This document shows, in pieces, positions 8,173 through 16,662 of a stretch of DNA of 64,000 nt. How positions within the stretch are numbered: the first letter of the stretch is position 1; each line of letters opens with the position of its first letter. The stretch is taken from contig JAQUCP010000001.1 of assembly GCA_028686135.1 (NCBI GenBank), forward strand, positions 124,001 through 188,000. Direction: 5' to 3'. The position numbers and the translations under genes were made by a program. This DNA is from UBA12481 sp012523435 (lineage in GTDB: Bacteria > Bacteroidota > Bacteroidia > Bacteroidales > UBA12481). The notes below the pieces were generated by a model. It saw nothing but the letters and a program-made list of their open reading frames with translations. It searched no databases and was not told the origin of the DNA.

Positions 8173-8952
8173 CTACTCTGTCTGATTCGTTTCGCTGAGT
8201 ACCTGCTTTAACTTGGCAGAGCTTGCCTTTCGGGCTACCACCTGGTTACTATATCTTAAATCGATCTTATCATACCGCTGCCAACCGGCAATCGGCATAG
8301 CTTTTTCATAAAATGTCTGAAGCTTAGCCAGTTTCCATTGGTATTCCGAACCATCTCCCATAAAAACCCGATGATCCCCGATGCGGCAGTAAAGCTCTAT
8401 GGTATGATCAGGCTCTACATGGATTCCGTGGATCAGACTCTCCAGGAACGGCTTTTCGTTGATATGCTCAACAATTGGTTTCAGGCTGTCGCGCAAAAAA
8501 TCCCGACTAGCTTCTCCTGTGACAATCATAACCCTTGCACTATGATTTGGCGATAAGGGCATCTCAACTCCTTCTTCATCAACATAATACGAATCTTCCG
8601 AATGTACAAACCGGAAAAGCGGCGTTCGTTGCCACACGTCAATGGTGAGAAGCCCGCTGGGAGTGGCATAAACGATTACTTCACGGACGCCCGGCATTCT
8701 GAGCACGGCTTGTCGGATTCCATACTGATCCAACTCACCCATTTTTACTCCATGCATCTTAATGCCACTGCCCATTACATACGTCATAATTTCGGCAGGG
8801 TTGACAAAATGATTTACGTTGCTGTCCTGTACAATAGCTCGAACAGCAACACATTCCTTATTGTCCAGAACCGTGTTGGTAAAGGCCAAACTAACTACCA
8901 GATAAGCAGTTATCAGCAACCAGGATACTATGTTTAATAACTTATGCCACAT
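8173..8952 (-). CDS. ftsQ: Cell division protein FtsQ/DivIB
   Basis: Bitopic division protein that links the early Z-ring to septal wall synthesis. It has a short cytoplasmic N-terminus, one membrane helix at about residues 8-28 (LNIVSWLLITAYLVVSLAF), then a POTRA-like region (VNPAEIMTYVMGSGIKM... IRQAVLRMPGVREVIV) and a beta-rich domain. The length of 259 aa fits Bacteroidota FtsQ. Its start codon lies inside the end of murC (11-bp overlap), indicating translational coupling. Sequence similarity in this family is always weak, so gene order between murC and ftsA carries part of the call. Confidence 0.88.
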   Translation of the reverse strand: MWHKLLNIVSWLLITAYLVVSLAFTNTVLDNKECVAVRAIVQDSNVNHFVNPAEIMTYVMGSGIKMHGVKMGELDQYGIRQAVLRMPGVREVIVYATPSGLLTIDVWQRTPLFRFVHSEDSYYVDEEGVEMPLSPNHSARVMIVTGEASRDFLRDSLKPIVEHINEKPFLESLIHGIHVEPDHTIELYCRIGDHRVFMGDGSEYQWKLAKLQTFYEKAMPIAGWQRYDKIDLRYSNQVVARKASSAKLKQVLSETNQTE

Positions 8953-10336
8953 ACGTTTCCAGGTATTCAGTAATGGGACCCACCAGTTGATCTATATCAC
9001 CGGCACCAATGGTCAGCAACACATCCGGACCTATTTCGGAGAGTGCTTGGGGAAACTCCTGTTTAGACATTTGATATTTAACCGGAGAAGTAATATGCTG
9101 GAAGATCAAGCCAGAAGTGACACCAGGGATAGGTTTCTCGCGGGCAGGGTAGATGTCCAACAGGATCAACTCATCGAGTACACTTAACTCTCTGGCAAAA
9201 TCGATAGCCAAGTCACGAGTGCGCGAAAAGAGGTGCGGCTGAAATATCCCGGTTATCTTTCTTCCCGGGAAAAGGAGGCGGATTGAGTGAATCAATGCTT
9301 TGATCTCAACAGGGTGGTGGGCGTAGTCATCGATATAGGTGACACCTGATCTGTTAAACCGGAGATCGAAACGCCGGACAAGTCCTTCAAAGGCCAACAA
9401 GCCTTTGCGGACAACCTGTTGGCTAGCCCCCATCAGCATTGAAATAGTTGCCGCGGCCACCGCATTTTCAACATTGGTAATTCCGGGTATACGAGTCTGC
9501 AGATTCCGTACTAGCAAATCCGGTCCCACCAGATCAAAACGGTAACCCATTCCTTCGGGCTGAATATCTTGGGCATAGTAATCAGCAGCTGGATCATCCA
9601 GGCTATAAGTGTGTATCGACAGGTTCCGGTCCGGGTCAGGGCTTAGAGAGAGGGAATGTTTAATAAGGATGTCAGAATTAGCCCTGACCCGGTTGAGGAA
9701 TAACCGGAAGCCTTCTTTCAAATGCTGATAGTCTCCGTAAATATCGAGATGATCGGGGTCCATAGAGGTAATCACTGCCCAGGTCGGATTCAACGTCAAA
9801 AAAGAACGATCATATTCATCTGCCTCAGCAACAGCCAGGTTAGATTCATCCGAGAGGGAGAGATTGCTTTCGAGGCTTTTACTGATTGCCCCAAGAAAAG
9901 CAGTGCAGCCTGCCTCAGTCTCCCGCAAGATTTGTGTAATCATAGCAGTAACGCTTGATTTTCCATGTGTTCCTGCTACTGCAACTGTTTGGAATGCATT
10001 GGTTAGCAATCCTAATATCTCACTCCGTTTATGAATCCGGTAGCCATTGGTAACAAAAAACTCAAGTTCCTGATGCTCTTTGGGGATAGCTGGCGTATAG
10101 ACAACTAACGTTTCGGGCTCAGAAGGGTTATTCAGAAAAGCCATCGGTATCAAGGTTGGATCGTCCACATAATGGATATCCATACCTTCAGCAGTCAAAG
10201 CACGAGTCAGGGGCGTCTCAACCCGGTCGTATCCAGCAACAGCAACCCCTCGGCTCCTAAAAAATCGTGCCAGGGAGCTCATTCCGATTCCCCCGATTCC
10301 AAGGAAATAGACCCGTTTGACCCTGTCCGTTAGCAT
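8942..10336 (-). CDS. murC: UDP-N-acetylmuramate--L-alanine ligase MurC
   Basis: Cytoplasmic ATP-dependent ligase that adds L-Ala to UDP-MurNAc, the first amino acid of the peptidoglycan stem. The Rossmann start YFLGIGGIGMSSLARFF, the P-loop AGTHGKSSVTAMI near residue 120, and later DDYAHHPVEIKA all match MurC. The length of 464 aa is normal. It overlaps murG by 7 bp and ftsQ by 11 bp, so it belongs to the tightly coupled dcw operon. Confidence 0.96.
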   Translation of the reverse strand: MLTDRVKRVYFLGIGGIGMSSLARFFRSRGVAVAGYDRVETPLTRALTAEGMDIHYVDDPTLIPMAFLNNPSEPETLVVYTPAIPKEHQELEFFVTNGYRIHKRSEILGLLTNAFQTVAVAGTHGKSSVTAMITQILRETEAGCTAFLGAISKSLESNLSLSDESNLAVAEADEYDRSFLTLNPTWAVITSMDPDHLDIYGDYQHLKEGFRLFLNRVRANSDILIKHSLSLSPDPDRNLSIHTYSLDDPAADYYAQDIQPEGMGYRFDLVGPDLLVRNLQTRIPGITNVENAVAAATISMLMGASQQVVRKGLLAFEGLVRRFDLRFNRSGVTYIDDYAHHPVEIKALIHSIRLLFPGRKITGIFQPHLFSRTRDLAIDFARELSVLDELILLDIYPAREKPIPGVTSGLIFQHITSPVKYQMSKQEFPQALSEIGPDVLLTIGAGDIDQLVGPITEYLETYVA

Positions 10337-11454
10337 AGTTTAAAAACTTCGTTTACAATCACTTGCGTCGAATTCGGTTTTCCAAGAGCCTTCATTCTGA
10401 GGCTCATGGACTCAAGTTTCTGTTGGTTATCTATCAGCTTCAGCATTTCTCCGATCAGGGTTTCGGGAGCCTGATGATCAGGGATCAGGATAGCGGCCCC
10501 CTGAGAAGCAAAAGCGTTGGCATTTTTTGTCTGATGATCAGCGGCTGCCGCCGGGAATGGTACCAGAATCGCTGGCTTGCCCACAATGGCTAATTCGGAT
10601 AAGGTTAAAGCTCCTGAGCGACAAACGACCAGATCAGCAGCTGCATAAGCCCTATCCATATCATAAATGAAATCAAAGACCTTAATTATGCTTGCATTTT
10701 GCTCGCTCACAAGGGACTCGGCTGTTTCACGGTAGGAAACTCCGGTTTGCCAGATCAGCTGAACACTGGAAGAGCTGATTTTGCCAAGACCTGCTGTTAT
10801 CGTTAAATTGAGGCTCCGGGCTCCCTGACTACCTCCAAAAAGCAGAACGACCGGCTTTTGGGGGTCAAGGCCGAAATGGTTGACCGACTCATCCCGGGTG
10901 ATTCCGGGGTTATCCAGCCCCGGACGCACTGGATTACCGGTCATCATCATTTTCCCCGCAGGGAAATACTCCTCCATGCCATCATAAGCCACGCAAATCC
11001 TACTCACCTTTTTTGCCAGGATACGATTGGTGACACCCGGATACGAATTTTGCTCCTGCAGAAGAGTTGGTATGTGGTGCCAGGTAGCAGCCCTGAGCAG
11101 CGGTCCGCTGGCAAATCCGCCAGTGCCAATCACCAAATCGGGTTTAAACTGACAAATGATCCTGTTTGCTAATATCAGACTGATAAGCAACCTGATCGGA
11201 AAAAGAAGATTTTTTAACGACAGGCTACGGTAAAAAGCTGTAATTGGCAATCCGGTTATTCGGTATCCTGCTTTCGGGACTTTCTCCATTTCCATTTTGC
11301 CTTTAGCTCCAACGAAAAGGATATCGGCTTCGGGCATCCGCTCACGGATTCCGTTGGCTATTGCGATAGCCGGGAAGATATGCCCTCCGGTTCCACCGCC
11401 GGAGAGAATGATCCGGTATGGTCTATCCTTTTTCAACCTGAGCCTCCTCTTCAT
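10330..11454 (-). CDS. murG: UDP-GlcNAc:lipid I transferase MurG
   Basis: Peripheral membrane glycosyltransferase that converts lipid I to lipid II. The GT28 glycine-rich loop IILSGGGTGGHIFPAIAIANG lies close to the N-terminus, GTGGFASGPLL follows, and the C-terminal donor site shows CRSGALTLSELAIVGKPAILVPFP. I chose the start at 11454 (MKRRLRLKK), which gives 374 aa and overlaps ftsW by 32 bp. A farther upstream start at 11574 would add 40 residues unlike MurG and overlap ftsW by about 150 bp, so I rejected it. Confidence 0.94.
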   Translation of the reverse strand: MKRRLRLKKDRPYRIILSGGGTGGHIFPAIAIANGIRERMPEADILFVGAKGKMEMEKVPKAGYRITGLPITAFYRSLSLKNLLFPIRLLISLILANRIICQFKPDLVIGTGGFASGPLLRAATWHHIPTLLQEQNSYPGVTNRILAKKVSRICVAYDGMEEYFPAGKMMMTGNPVRPGLDNPGITRDESVNHFGLDPQKPVVLLFGGSQGARSLNLTITAGLGKISSSSVQLIWQTGVSYRETAESLVSEQNASIIKVFDFIYDMDRAYAAADLVVCRSGALTLSELAIVGKPAILVPFPAAAADHQTKNANAFASQGAAILIPDHQAPETLIGEMLKLIDNQQKLESMSLRMKALGKPNSTQVIVNEVFKLC

Positions 11455-12568
11455 AACTACGGCTGACACCGAGGATGATCCCGATAGACAGCGCGGTGAA
11501 CAAAATGGATGTGCCTCCCCGGCTAATCCAGGGCAGGGGTTGACCGGTAACCGGAAAAATTCCGGCTGAGACACCCATATTAATCATCGCCTGAATCACG
11601 AGTCCGGTCATCAGGCCGATGGTTAGAAATGCCGGGAAAGTGCGGTCACATTTTCGGACAATGACACCTGCCCTTCTCAGCAGTATCATAAAAAACAAGG
11701 CTATTGGCAGGGCTCCGAAGACGAAGCCATACTCTTCTATGATGATGGCGAAAATAAAATCAGAATAGGCCTGTGGCAGGGAACGTCGCTGGGTGCTATG
11801 ACCGGCAAATTTTCCAAAGAAGCCCCCGTTGGCAATGGCGATTTTAGCTTTGTCGCTCTGGAACTGCTTGGCCGGATCCTGATCCTTGTCAATATGTCTC
11901 ACTATTCGATTGGCCCAAGTATCTGACCGCGACTCAACATTCGAATACTTTCCGATCAGGAATAGAACCGCAATTAAGACCACTCCCGCTCCAGCAAGGC
12001 CCAACAGATACTTCACCTTAACACGGCCAATAAAAAGCATGATTACACAGGTAGCAAACAGCAGTGCCCCTGTGGAGAGATTTTCCCATAGGATCAGTCC
12101 GCAGACAATAATAATTGCCAGCAAAACAGGGAGAAAGCCTTTCTTAAAATCCTCAATCTCCATCTGATTCCGACTGAGATACCTGGCTACAAATATGATT
12201 AGGGCGATTTTGGCAAAGTCGGATGTTTGAAAAGTCAGGCTAGTGCCGGGAATGACCAGCCATCGGGCTGCAGTATACCCACTCCTACCTTTTACCAGGG
12301 TCAGAATTAGGAGAATAACCGCAACAAAAAGCAGGAAGTTGGCCAAGATACTGTACCACCGATACGGAATATGGTGTACCAAAATGATGATTCCCCACCC
12401 CACGAGTAAAAAGGCAACATGACGAACGATATGGATGGTTACATTACCATCCCCCAGGCTAAGTGAGACTACTGAGCTGGCCACAGCCAGGCCGGAGTAG
12501 ATGGTCAAGAAGACCAACATCACCCAGATCACTCGATCACCTTTGATATGTTGCAGCAGGTTGCGCAT
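11423..12568 (-). CDS. ftsW: Septal peptidoglycan polymerase FtsW (SEDS family)
   Basis: Polytopic SEDS glycosyltransferase that polymerises lipid II with FtsI at the septum. It has about ten hydrophobic segments. Conserved elements include AARWLVIPGTSLTFQTSDFAK after the early helices, SDFIFAIIIEEYGFVFG in the periplasmic-loop region, and GQPLPWISRGGTSIL near the C-terminus, all SEDS hallmarks. The 381 aa length is normal. It starts 3 bp after murD and its 3' end overlaps murG. Confidence 0.95.
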   Translation of the reverse strand: MRNLLQHIKGDRVIWVMLVFLTIYSGLAVASSVVSLSLGDGNVTIHIVRHVAFLLVGWGIIILVHHIPYRWYSILANFLLFVAVILLILTLVKGRSGYTAARWLVIPGTSLTFQTSDFAKIALIIFVARYLSRNQMEIEDFKKGFLPVLLAIIIVCGLILWENLSTGALLFATCVIMLFIGRVKVKYLLGLAGAGVVLIAVLFLIGKYSNVESRSDTWANRIVRHIDKDQDPAKQFQSDKAKIAIANGGFFGKFAGHSTQRRSLPQAYSDFIFAIIIEEYGFVFGALPIALFFMILLRRAGVIVRKCDRTFPAFLTIGLMTGLVIQAMINMGVSAGIFPVTGQPLPWISRGGTSILFTALSIGIILGVSRSYEEEAQVEKG

Positions 12569-12571
12569 GTT

Positions 12572-13909
12572 TTACAAATTCCTCACTGCAGTTTTAAACT
12601 GCCGACCGCGGTCTTCATAGTTTTCAAACAGGTCGAAGCTGGCGCAGGCGGGAGACAGGAGCACCGTATCTCCCTGCTCGGCCAGATAAAAGGCTGTCCT
12701 GACAGCTTCCTCCATATTGTTTGTATCTACGATGGTATCGATCAATTTGTAGAAACTGTCGTGAATCCGGGTGTTATCGGTTCCCAGACAAACGATGGCT
12801 TTTACCTTTTCCCGTAGCAGCGGATACAACATGGTATAGTCATTGCCCTTGTCAACTCCACCGACAATCCAGACTACCTTGGTTTTCATGGTTTCCAGGG
12901 CGTACCAGGAGGAGTTAACATTGGTGGCTTTAGAATCGTTAACAAACTCAATTCCATGGACTTTAATCACTGGCTCAAGCCGGTGCTCTACTCCTTGGAA
13001 ATCCGATAGGCTCTCCCGGATGGTCTCCTTGCGGATATCCAGGACACGGGAAGCTATCCCGGAAGCCATTGAGTTGTAGGCATTGTGCCTGCCCTGCAGG
13101 GATAAATCGAAAATGGACATATTGAACGGGTTATTATTAATGACAATATTTAGCTGATCCTCCTCCACCCAGGCTCCGGGATTATATACCGCGTCAAAAC
13201 CAAATGGAAGTCGGTGAGGCAGAATTTCTCTGCCCGCCAACTGCTTCCGGATCACCGGGTCGTCACCACAGTATATGAAATAATCATCCGGGGTCATGTT
13301 CTGAATCAAGCGGAGCTTGCTGTCAATATATTTCTGGAAATCATACTCATACCGATCGAGGTGATCTGGTGTGATATTCATCAGAATCGCAATATCAGCC
13401 CTGAAGTCATACATGCCATCCAGCTGAAAACTACTGATTTCCAAGACATAAAGCTCGAAATCGCTTTCTGCCACCTGCCTGGCGAAACTCTGACCCACAT
13501 TACCCGCCAGCCCGACTTTTAGCCCGGCCTGAGTGAGAATATGGTGCAACAACATGGTGGTGGTAGTTTTTCCATTGCTGCCAGTAATGCAGATATGTTT
13601 TGCTTTGGAATAACGACCGGCAAATTCGATTTCCGAGATGACCGGAACGCCTTTCTTTTGCAGTAGCTTGATGAGGGGCACCTTCTCGGGGATTCCGGGG
13701 CTTTTCATGACCAGGTCGGCACGTAGGATTCGTTGCTCAGAGTGGCCTTTTTCTTCAAATTCAATCCCATAATCCAACAACAGCTGTACATATTCCGGTT
13801 TAATCGATCCAGAATCAGACACAAACACCTCATATCCAAGCTTTTTTGCCAGGATGGCAGCTCCCACTCCACTTTCGCCCGCCCCTAGGGATATGAATCT
13901 TTGTGCCAT
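12572..13909 (-). CDS. murD: UDP-N-acetylmuramoylalanine--D-glutamate ligase MurD
   Basis: Cytoplasmic ATP-dependent ligase that adds D-Glu to UDP-MurNAc-L-Ala. The N-terminal Rossmann domain starts FISLGAGESGVGAAILAKKLG, the P-loop is ITGSNGKTTTTMLLHH near residue 110, then NITPDHLDRYEYDFQKY and VNDSKATNVNSSWYALE. The C-terminal ligase domain ends LLSPACASFDLFENYEDRG, a strong MurD signature. The length is 445 aa. It is spaced 2 bp from mraY and 3 bp from ftsW. Confidence 0.96.
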   Translation of the reverse strand: MAQRFISLGAGESGVGAAILAKKLGYEVFVSDSGSIKPEYVQLLLDYGIEFEEKGHSEQRILRADLVMKSPGIPEKVPLIKLLQKKGVPVISEIEFAGRYSKAKHICITGSNGKTTTTMLLHHILTQAGLKVGLAGNVGQSFARQVAESDFELYVLEISSFQLDGMYDFRADIAILMNITPDHLDRYEYDFQKYIDSKLRLIQNMTPDDYFIYCGDDPVIRKQLAGREILPHRLPFGFDAVYNPGAWVEEDQLNIVINNNPFNMSIFDLSLQGRHNAYNSMASGIASRVLDIRKETIRESLSDFQGVEHRLEPVIKVHGIEFVNDSKATNVNSSWYALETMKTKVVWIVGGVDKGNDYTMLYPLLREKVKAIVCLGTDNTRIHDSFYKLIDTIVDTNNMEEAVRTAFYLAEQGDTVLLSPACASFDLFENYEDRGRQFKTAVRNL

Positions 13910-13911
13910 AA

Positions 13912-15162
13912 TTACCTGATCTTTAGGGTAACAACAGAAATAACCGCCAGCAACAGGGCCACAATGAGAAAACGAGTCACAATCTTCGGTTCTGCGTAGC
14001 CCTTCTTCTGGTAATGATGATGCAGCGGAGCCATCAGAAAGACTCTCCGGCCAGCACCGAATCGTTTACGTGTGTATTTAAACCATCCCACCTGAATAAG
14101 GACCGACAGATTTTCAACGAGGAAGATGCCACAGAGGATCGGCACCAACAGCTCTTTGCGGATTAGAACGGCAAACACTGCAATGATACCTCCCAACGCC
14201 AGGCTTCCGGTGTCGCCCATGAATACTTGAGCCGGGTAGCTATTATACCACATGAAGCCCACCGTGGCGCCAATAAATGCCGAGACAAAGACTGTCAACT
14301 CACCTGAATTTGGTATATACATGATATTCAGGTAATCAGCAATCTCATAGTGACCGGAGACGTACGCCAATATTCCAAGCGTAGCTCCAATAATCGCGGA
14401 GACTCCCGTAGCCAGTCCGTCGAGGCCATCGGTGATATTGGCCCCATTACTCACAGATGTCACAATCAGGATAATCACCACCACGAAAACTAACCAGGTC
14501 CACCGGGCAGCACCCTTCCCCATCCAGCTAACCAACCATTGGTAATCGAACTCATTATTTTTGACAAACGGAATGGTTGTAGTCGTGGGTTTGCTCTCGA
14601 CATATTTATAGGTCGTAGGATTCTCCGGCCCGGGGGGTATGATGCTATCGGTTACTATTTGTTCACCGGCAGCAATGGGAATCTTTTCCCCGATCACAAT
14701 ATCTTCCTGGAAAAAGATGGTAACTCCAACAATGATTCCAAGCAAAACCTGCCCGGTTAGCTTAAAGCGAGCAGCAAGGCCCTCTTTATTCTTTTTAAAT
14801 ACTTTAATATAGTCGTCTAAAAAACCGATCCCGCCAAGCCAGATAGTAGTTAGGAGCATCAGGATAACATAGATATTGTTCAATTTGGCGAACAGGAGGG
14901 TTGGGATAATCAGAGCAGCCAGAATAATGATTCCACCCATGGTTGGTGTTCCGGCTTTTTGGTTTTGTCCATCCAATCCAAGATCCCGCACCGTTTCGCC
15001 CACCTGCTTAATTCTCAAATAGTTAATAACCCTCTTGCCGATCAGTGTGGATACAATTAGGGCTGTAATCAGAGCCATAGCGGATCTGAACGAGATATAA
15101 TGGAACAGCCCCGCTCCGGGGAAGTCGAAACCATCAAGCCATGTAAAGAGGGAATAGAGCAT
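13912..15162 (-). CDS. mraY: Phospho-N-acetylmuramoyl-pentapeptide transferase MraY
   Basis: Membrane enzyme that transfers phospho-MurNAc-pentapeptide to undecaprenyl phosphate to make lipid I. About ten membrane helices are visible. Signatures: GTPTMGGIII, GFLDDYIKVFKKNKEGL (catalytic acidic pair), NGANITDGLDGLATG and MAPLHHHYQKKGY. At 416 aa it is longer than proteobacterial MraY (about 360) because of an insertion near residues 150-210 rich in Pro and Thr (for example PTTTTIPFVKNNEFDY). From memory a similar insertion is usual in Bacteroidota. It is preceded by murE by 18 bp. Confidence 0.96.
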   Translation of the reverse strand: MLYSLFTWLDGFDFPGAGLFHYISFRSAMALITALIVSTLIGKRVINYLRIKQVGETVRDLGLDGQNQKAGTPTMGGIIILAALIIPTLLFAKLNNIYVILMLLTTIWLGGIGFLDDYIKVFKKNKEGLAARFKLTGQVLLGIIVGVTIFFQEDIVIGEKIPIAAGEQIVTDSIIPPGPENPTTYKYVESKPTTTTIPFVKNNEFDYQWLVSWMGKGAARWTWLVFVVVIILIVTSVSNGANITDGLDGLATGVSAIIGATLGILAYVSGHYEIADYLNIMYIPNSGELTVFVSAFIGATVGFMWYNSYPAQVFMGDTGSLALGGIIAVFAVLIRKELLVPILCGIFLVENLSVLIQVGWFKYTRKRFGAGRRVFLMAPLHHHYQKKGYAEPKIVTRFLIVALLLAVISVVTLKIR

Positions 15163-15180
15163 AATCTCAGGTTTCAGTTA

Positions 15181-16662
15181 TTAGGCGATAGGCTTTGAGG
15201 TTTGGGTATCAGGGAAACGGAGTTTTCTAAGTTCTTCGCGGTCGTCGAAATGGTGTTTCACACCGTTGACTTCCTGGTAGGGTTCATGGCCTTTGCCGGC
15301 GACCAGGATAATATCTCCTGGCTGGGAAAGGCGAACGGCAGTTTTGATAGCTTCGTGGCGGTTGGTGATTGAGAGGACATGGTCACGTTTGTCGGCCGGT
15401 ACACCCGTAAAAACATCTTCAATGATGCGTTCGGGATTTTCGGTCCGGGGATTATCGGATGTCAAAATCACTAGGTCGCTGAATTGGCAGGCTGTGCTGC
15501 CCATGATTGGTCGTTTGCCACGGTCGCGGTCGCCACCGGCTCCAAAAACGGTGATGATTCGGCTCCCTTCGACGCGAAGCTCCACCAATGTTTTCAGGAC
15601 ATTTTCCAGGGCATCTGGGGTATGGGCATAATCAACAAAAGCAGTCCGACCGCCACCCAGCAGAACAGTTTCGAGGCGCCCCTCGACGGGAGTCAGTCGA
15701 CTCAAAGCGAGGAGGACCTGATCCTGTTCCATCCCCAACAAGATAGCTGCGGCGTACACGGCCAGGAGGTTTAAGACATTGAAGCGGCCGGTCAGGTTTG
15801 TCCACACTTCCAGCCCTCCAAAGAGGATCGCCATCCCGTTGCTATGTTGTTCGACCACTGTAGCCTCAAAATCGGCCATCCCCCGTGAAGAGTAGGTGTA
15901 GCATCTTGCCTTGCAGTTTTGCAGCATGATTTCACCATTTCGATCTTCAAGGTTGGTTAACGCAAAAGCATCGGAAGGCAGGGCATCAAAAAACGATTTC
16001 TTAACCTGTAGATAGGAAAGGAAATTCGGGTGATAATCAAGATGATCGCGGGTCAGGTTGGTAAAAATTCCCCCCGCAAAATGAAGTCCGCTTGTGCGAT
16101 GTTGTGCTAGAGCATGGGAAGACACCTCCATGAAAACGTATGAACATCCTTCATCCACCATTTGTGCTAGCATCCGGTTGATCATGATAGCATCCGGGGT
16201 AGTGTGTGTCGCCTCCAGGGTCTGTTGGTGAATTTTGATTCGGATTGTCGAGAGAAGGCCGGATGGATATCCAAGATATTCAAAGAGATGATATAAGGAT
16301 GTTGCGGTGGTAGTTTTCCCGTTGGTACCGGTGACACCGATCACCTTAAGTTTTTCAGATGGGTGTCCGTAAAAAGCTGATGCGACTAATCCGGTTGCTT
16401 TAGATGATTCTGCGACCCGGATAAAGGTGACATTTGGGTTTGGTGCTAATGGAATGTTTTCGCACAGGATAGCCACGGCTCCATTTTCAATTGCCTGATT
16501 GATAAATCGGTGGCCATCGGTATGGGTTCCCCTGATTGCCATAAAAAGGTCGCCAGGAGTAACGGATGTAGAGTTCAGTTGCAGGCCGCTGATCATGACA
16601 TCAGCATTGCCTAGCAGTTCCAGCATCTCTAAGCTCCCTATGATGTCCTTTAACGATTTCAT
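15181..16662 (-). CDS. murE: UDP-MurNAc-tripeptide synthetase MurE (meso-DAP type)
   Basis: Adds the third amino acid of the stem peptide. The P-loop VTGTNGKTTTATSLYHLF is near residue 112. The substrate-selecting motif reads DNPR (in LTSDNPRTENPERI), which indicates meso-diaminopimelate rather than lysine, so the wall is predicted to be A1-gamma type. YAHTPDALENVLKTL and GAGGDRDRGKRPIM are further MurE signatures. The length is 493 aa. The start overlaps the ftsI stop by 4 bp (ATGA), so translation is probably coupled. Confidence 0.96.
   Translation of the reverse strand: MKSLKDIIGSLEMLELLGNADVMISGLQLNSTSVTPGDLFMAIRGTHTDGHRFINQAIENGAVAILCENIPLAPNPNVTFIRVAESSKATGLVASAFYGHPSEKLKVIGVTGTNGKTTTATSLYHLFEYLGYPSGLLSTIRIKIHQQTLEATHTTPDAIMINRMLAQMVDEGCSYVFMEVSSHALAQHRTSGLHFAGGIFTNLTRDHLDYHPNFLSYLQVKKSFFDALPSDAFALTNLEDRNGEIMLQNCKARCYTYSSRGMADFEATVVEQHSNGMAILFGGLEVWTNLTGRFNVLNLLAVYAAAILLGMEQDQVLLALSRLTPVEGRLETVLLGGGRTAFVDYAHTPDALENVLKTLVELRVEGSRIITVFGAGGDRDRGKRPIMGSTACQFSDLVILTSDNPRTENPERIIEDVFTGVPADKRDHVLSITNRHEAIKTAVRLSQPGDIILVAGKGHEPYQEVNGVKHHFDDREELRKLRFPDTQTSKPIA

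Noticed and set aside
11455..11574. 40-codon N-terminal extension of murG
   Set aside because: It would overlap ftsW by about 150 bp and add residues unlike MurG. The start at 11454 places the glycine-rich loop at the normal distance.
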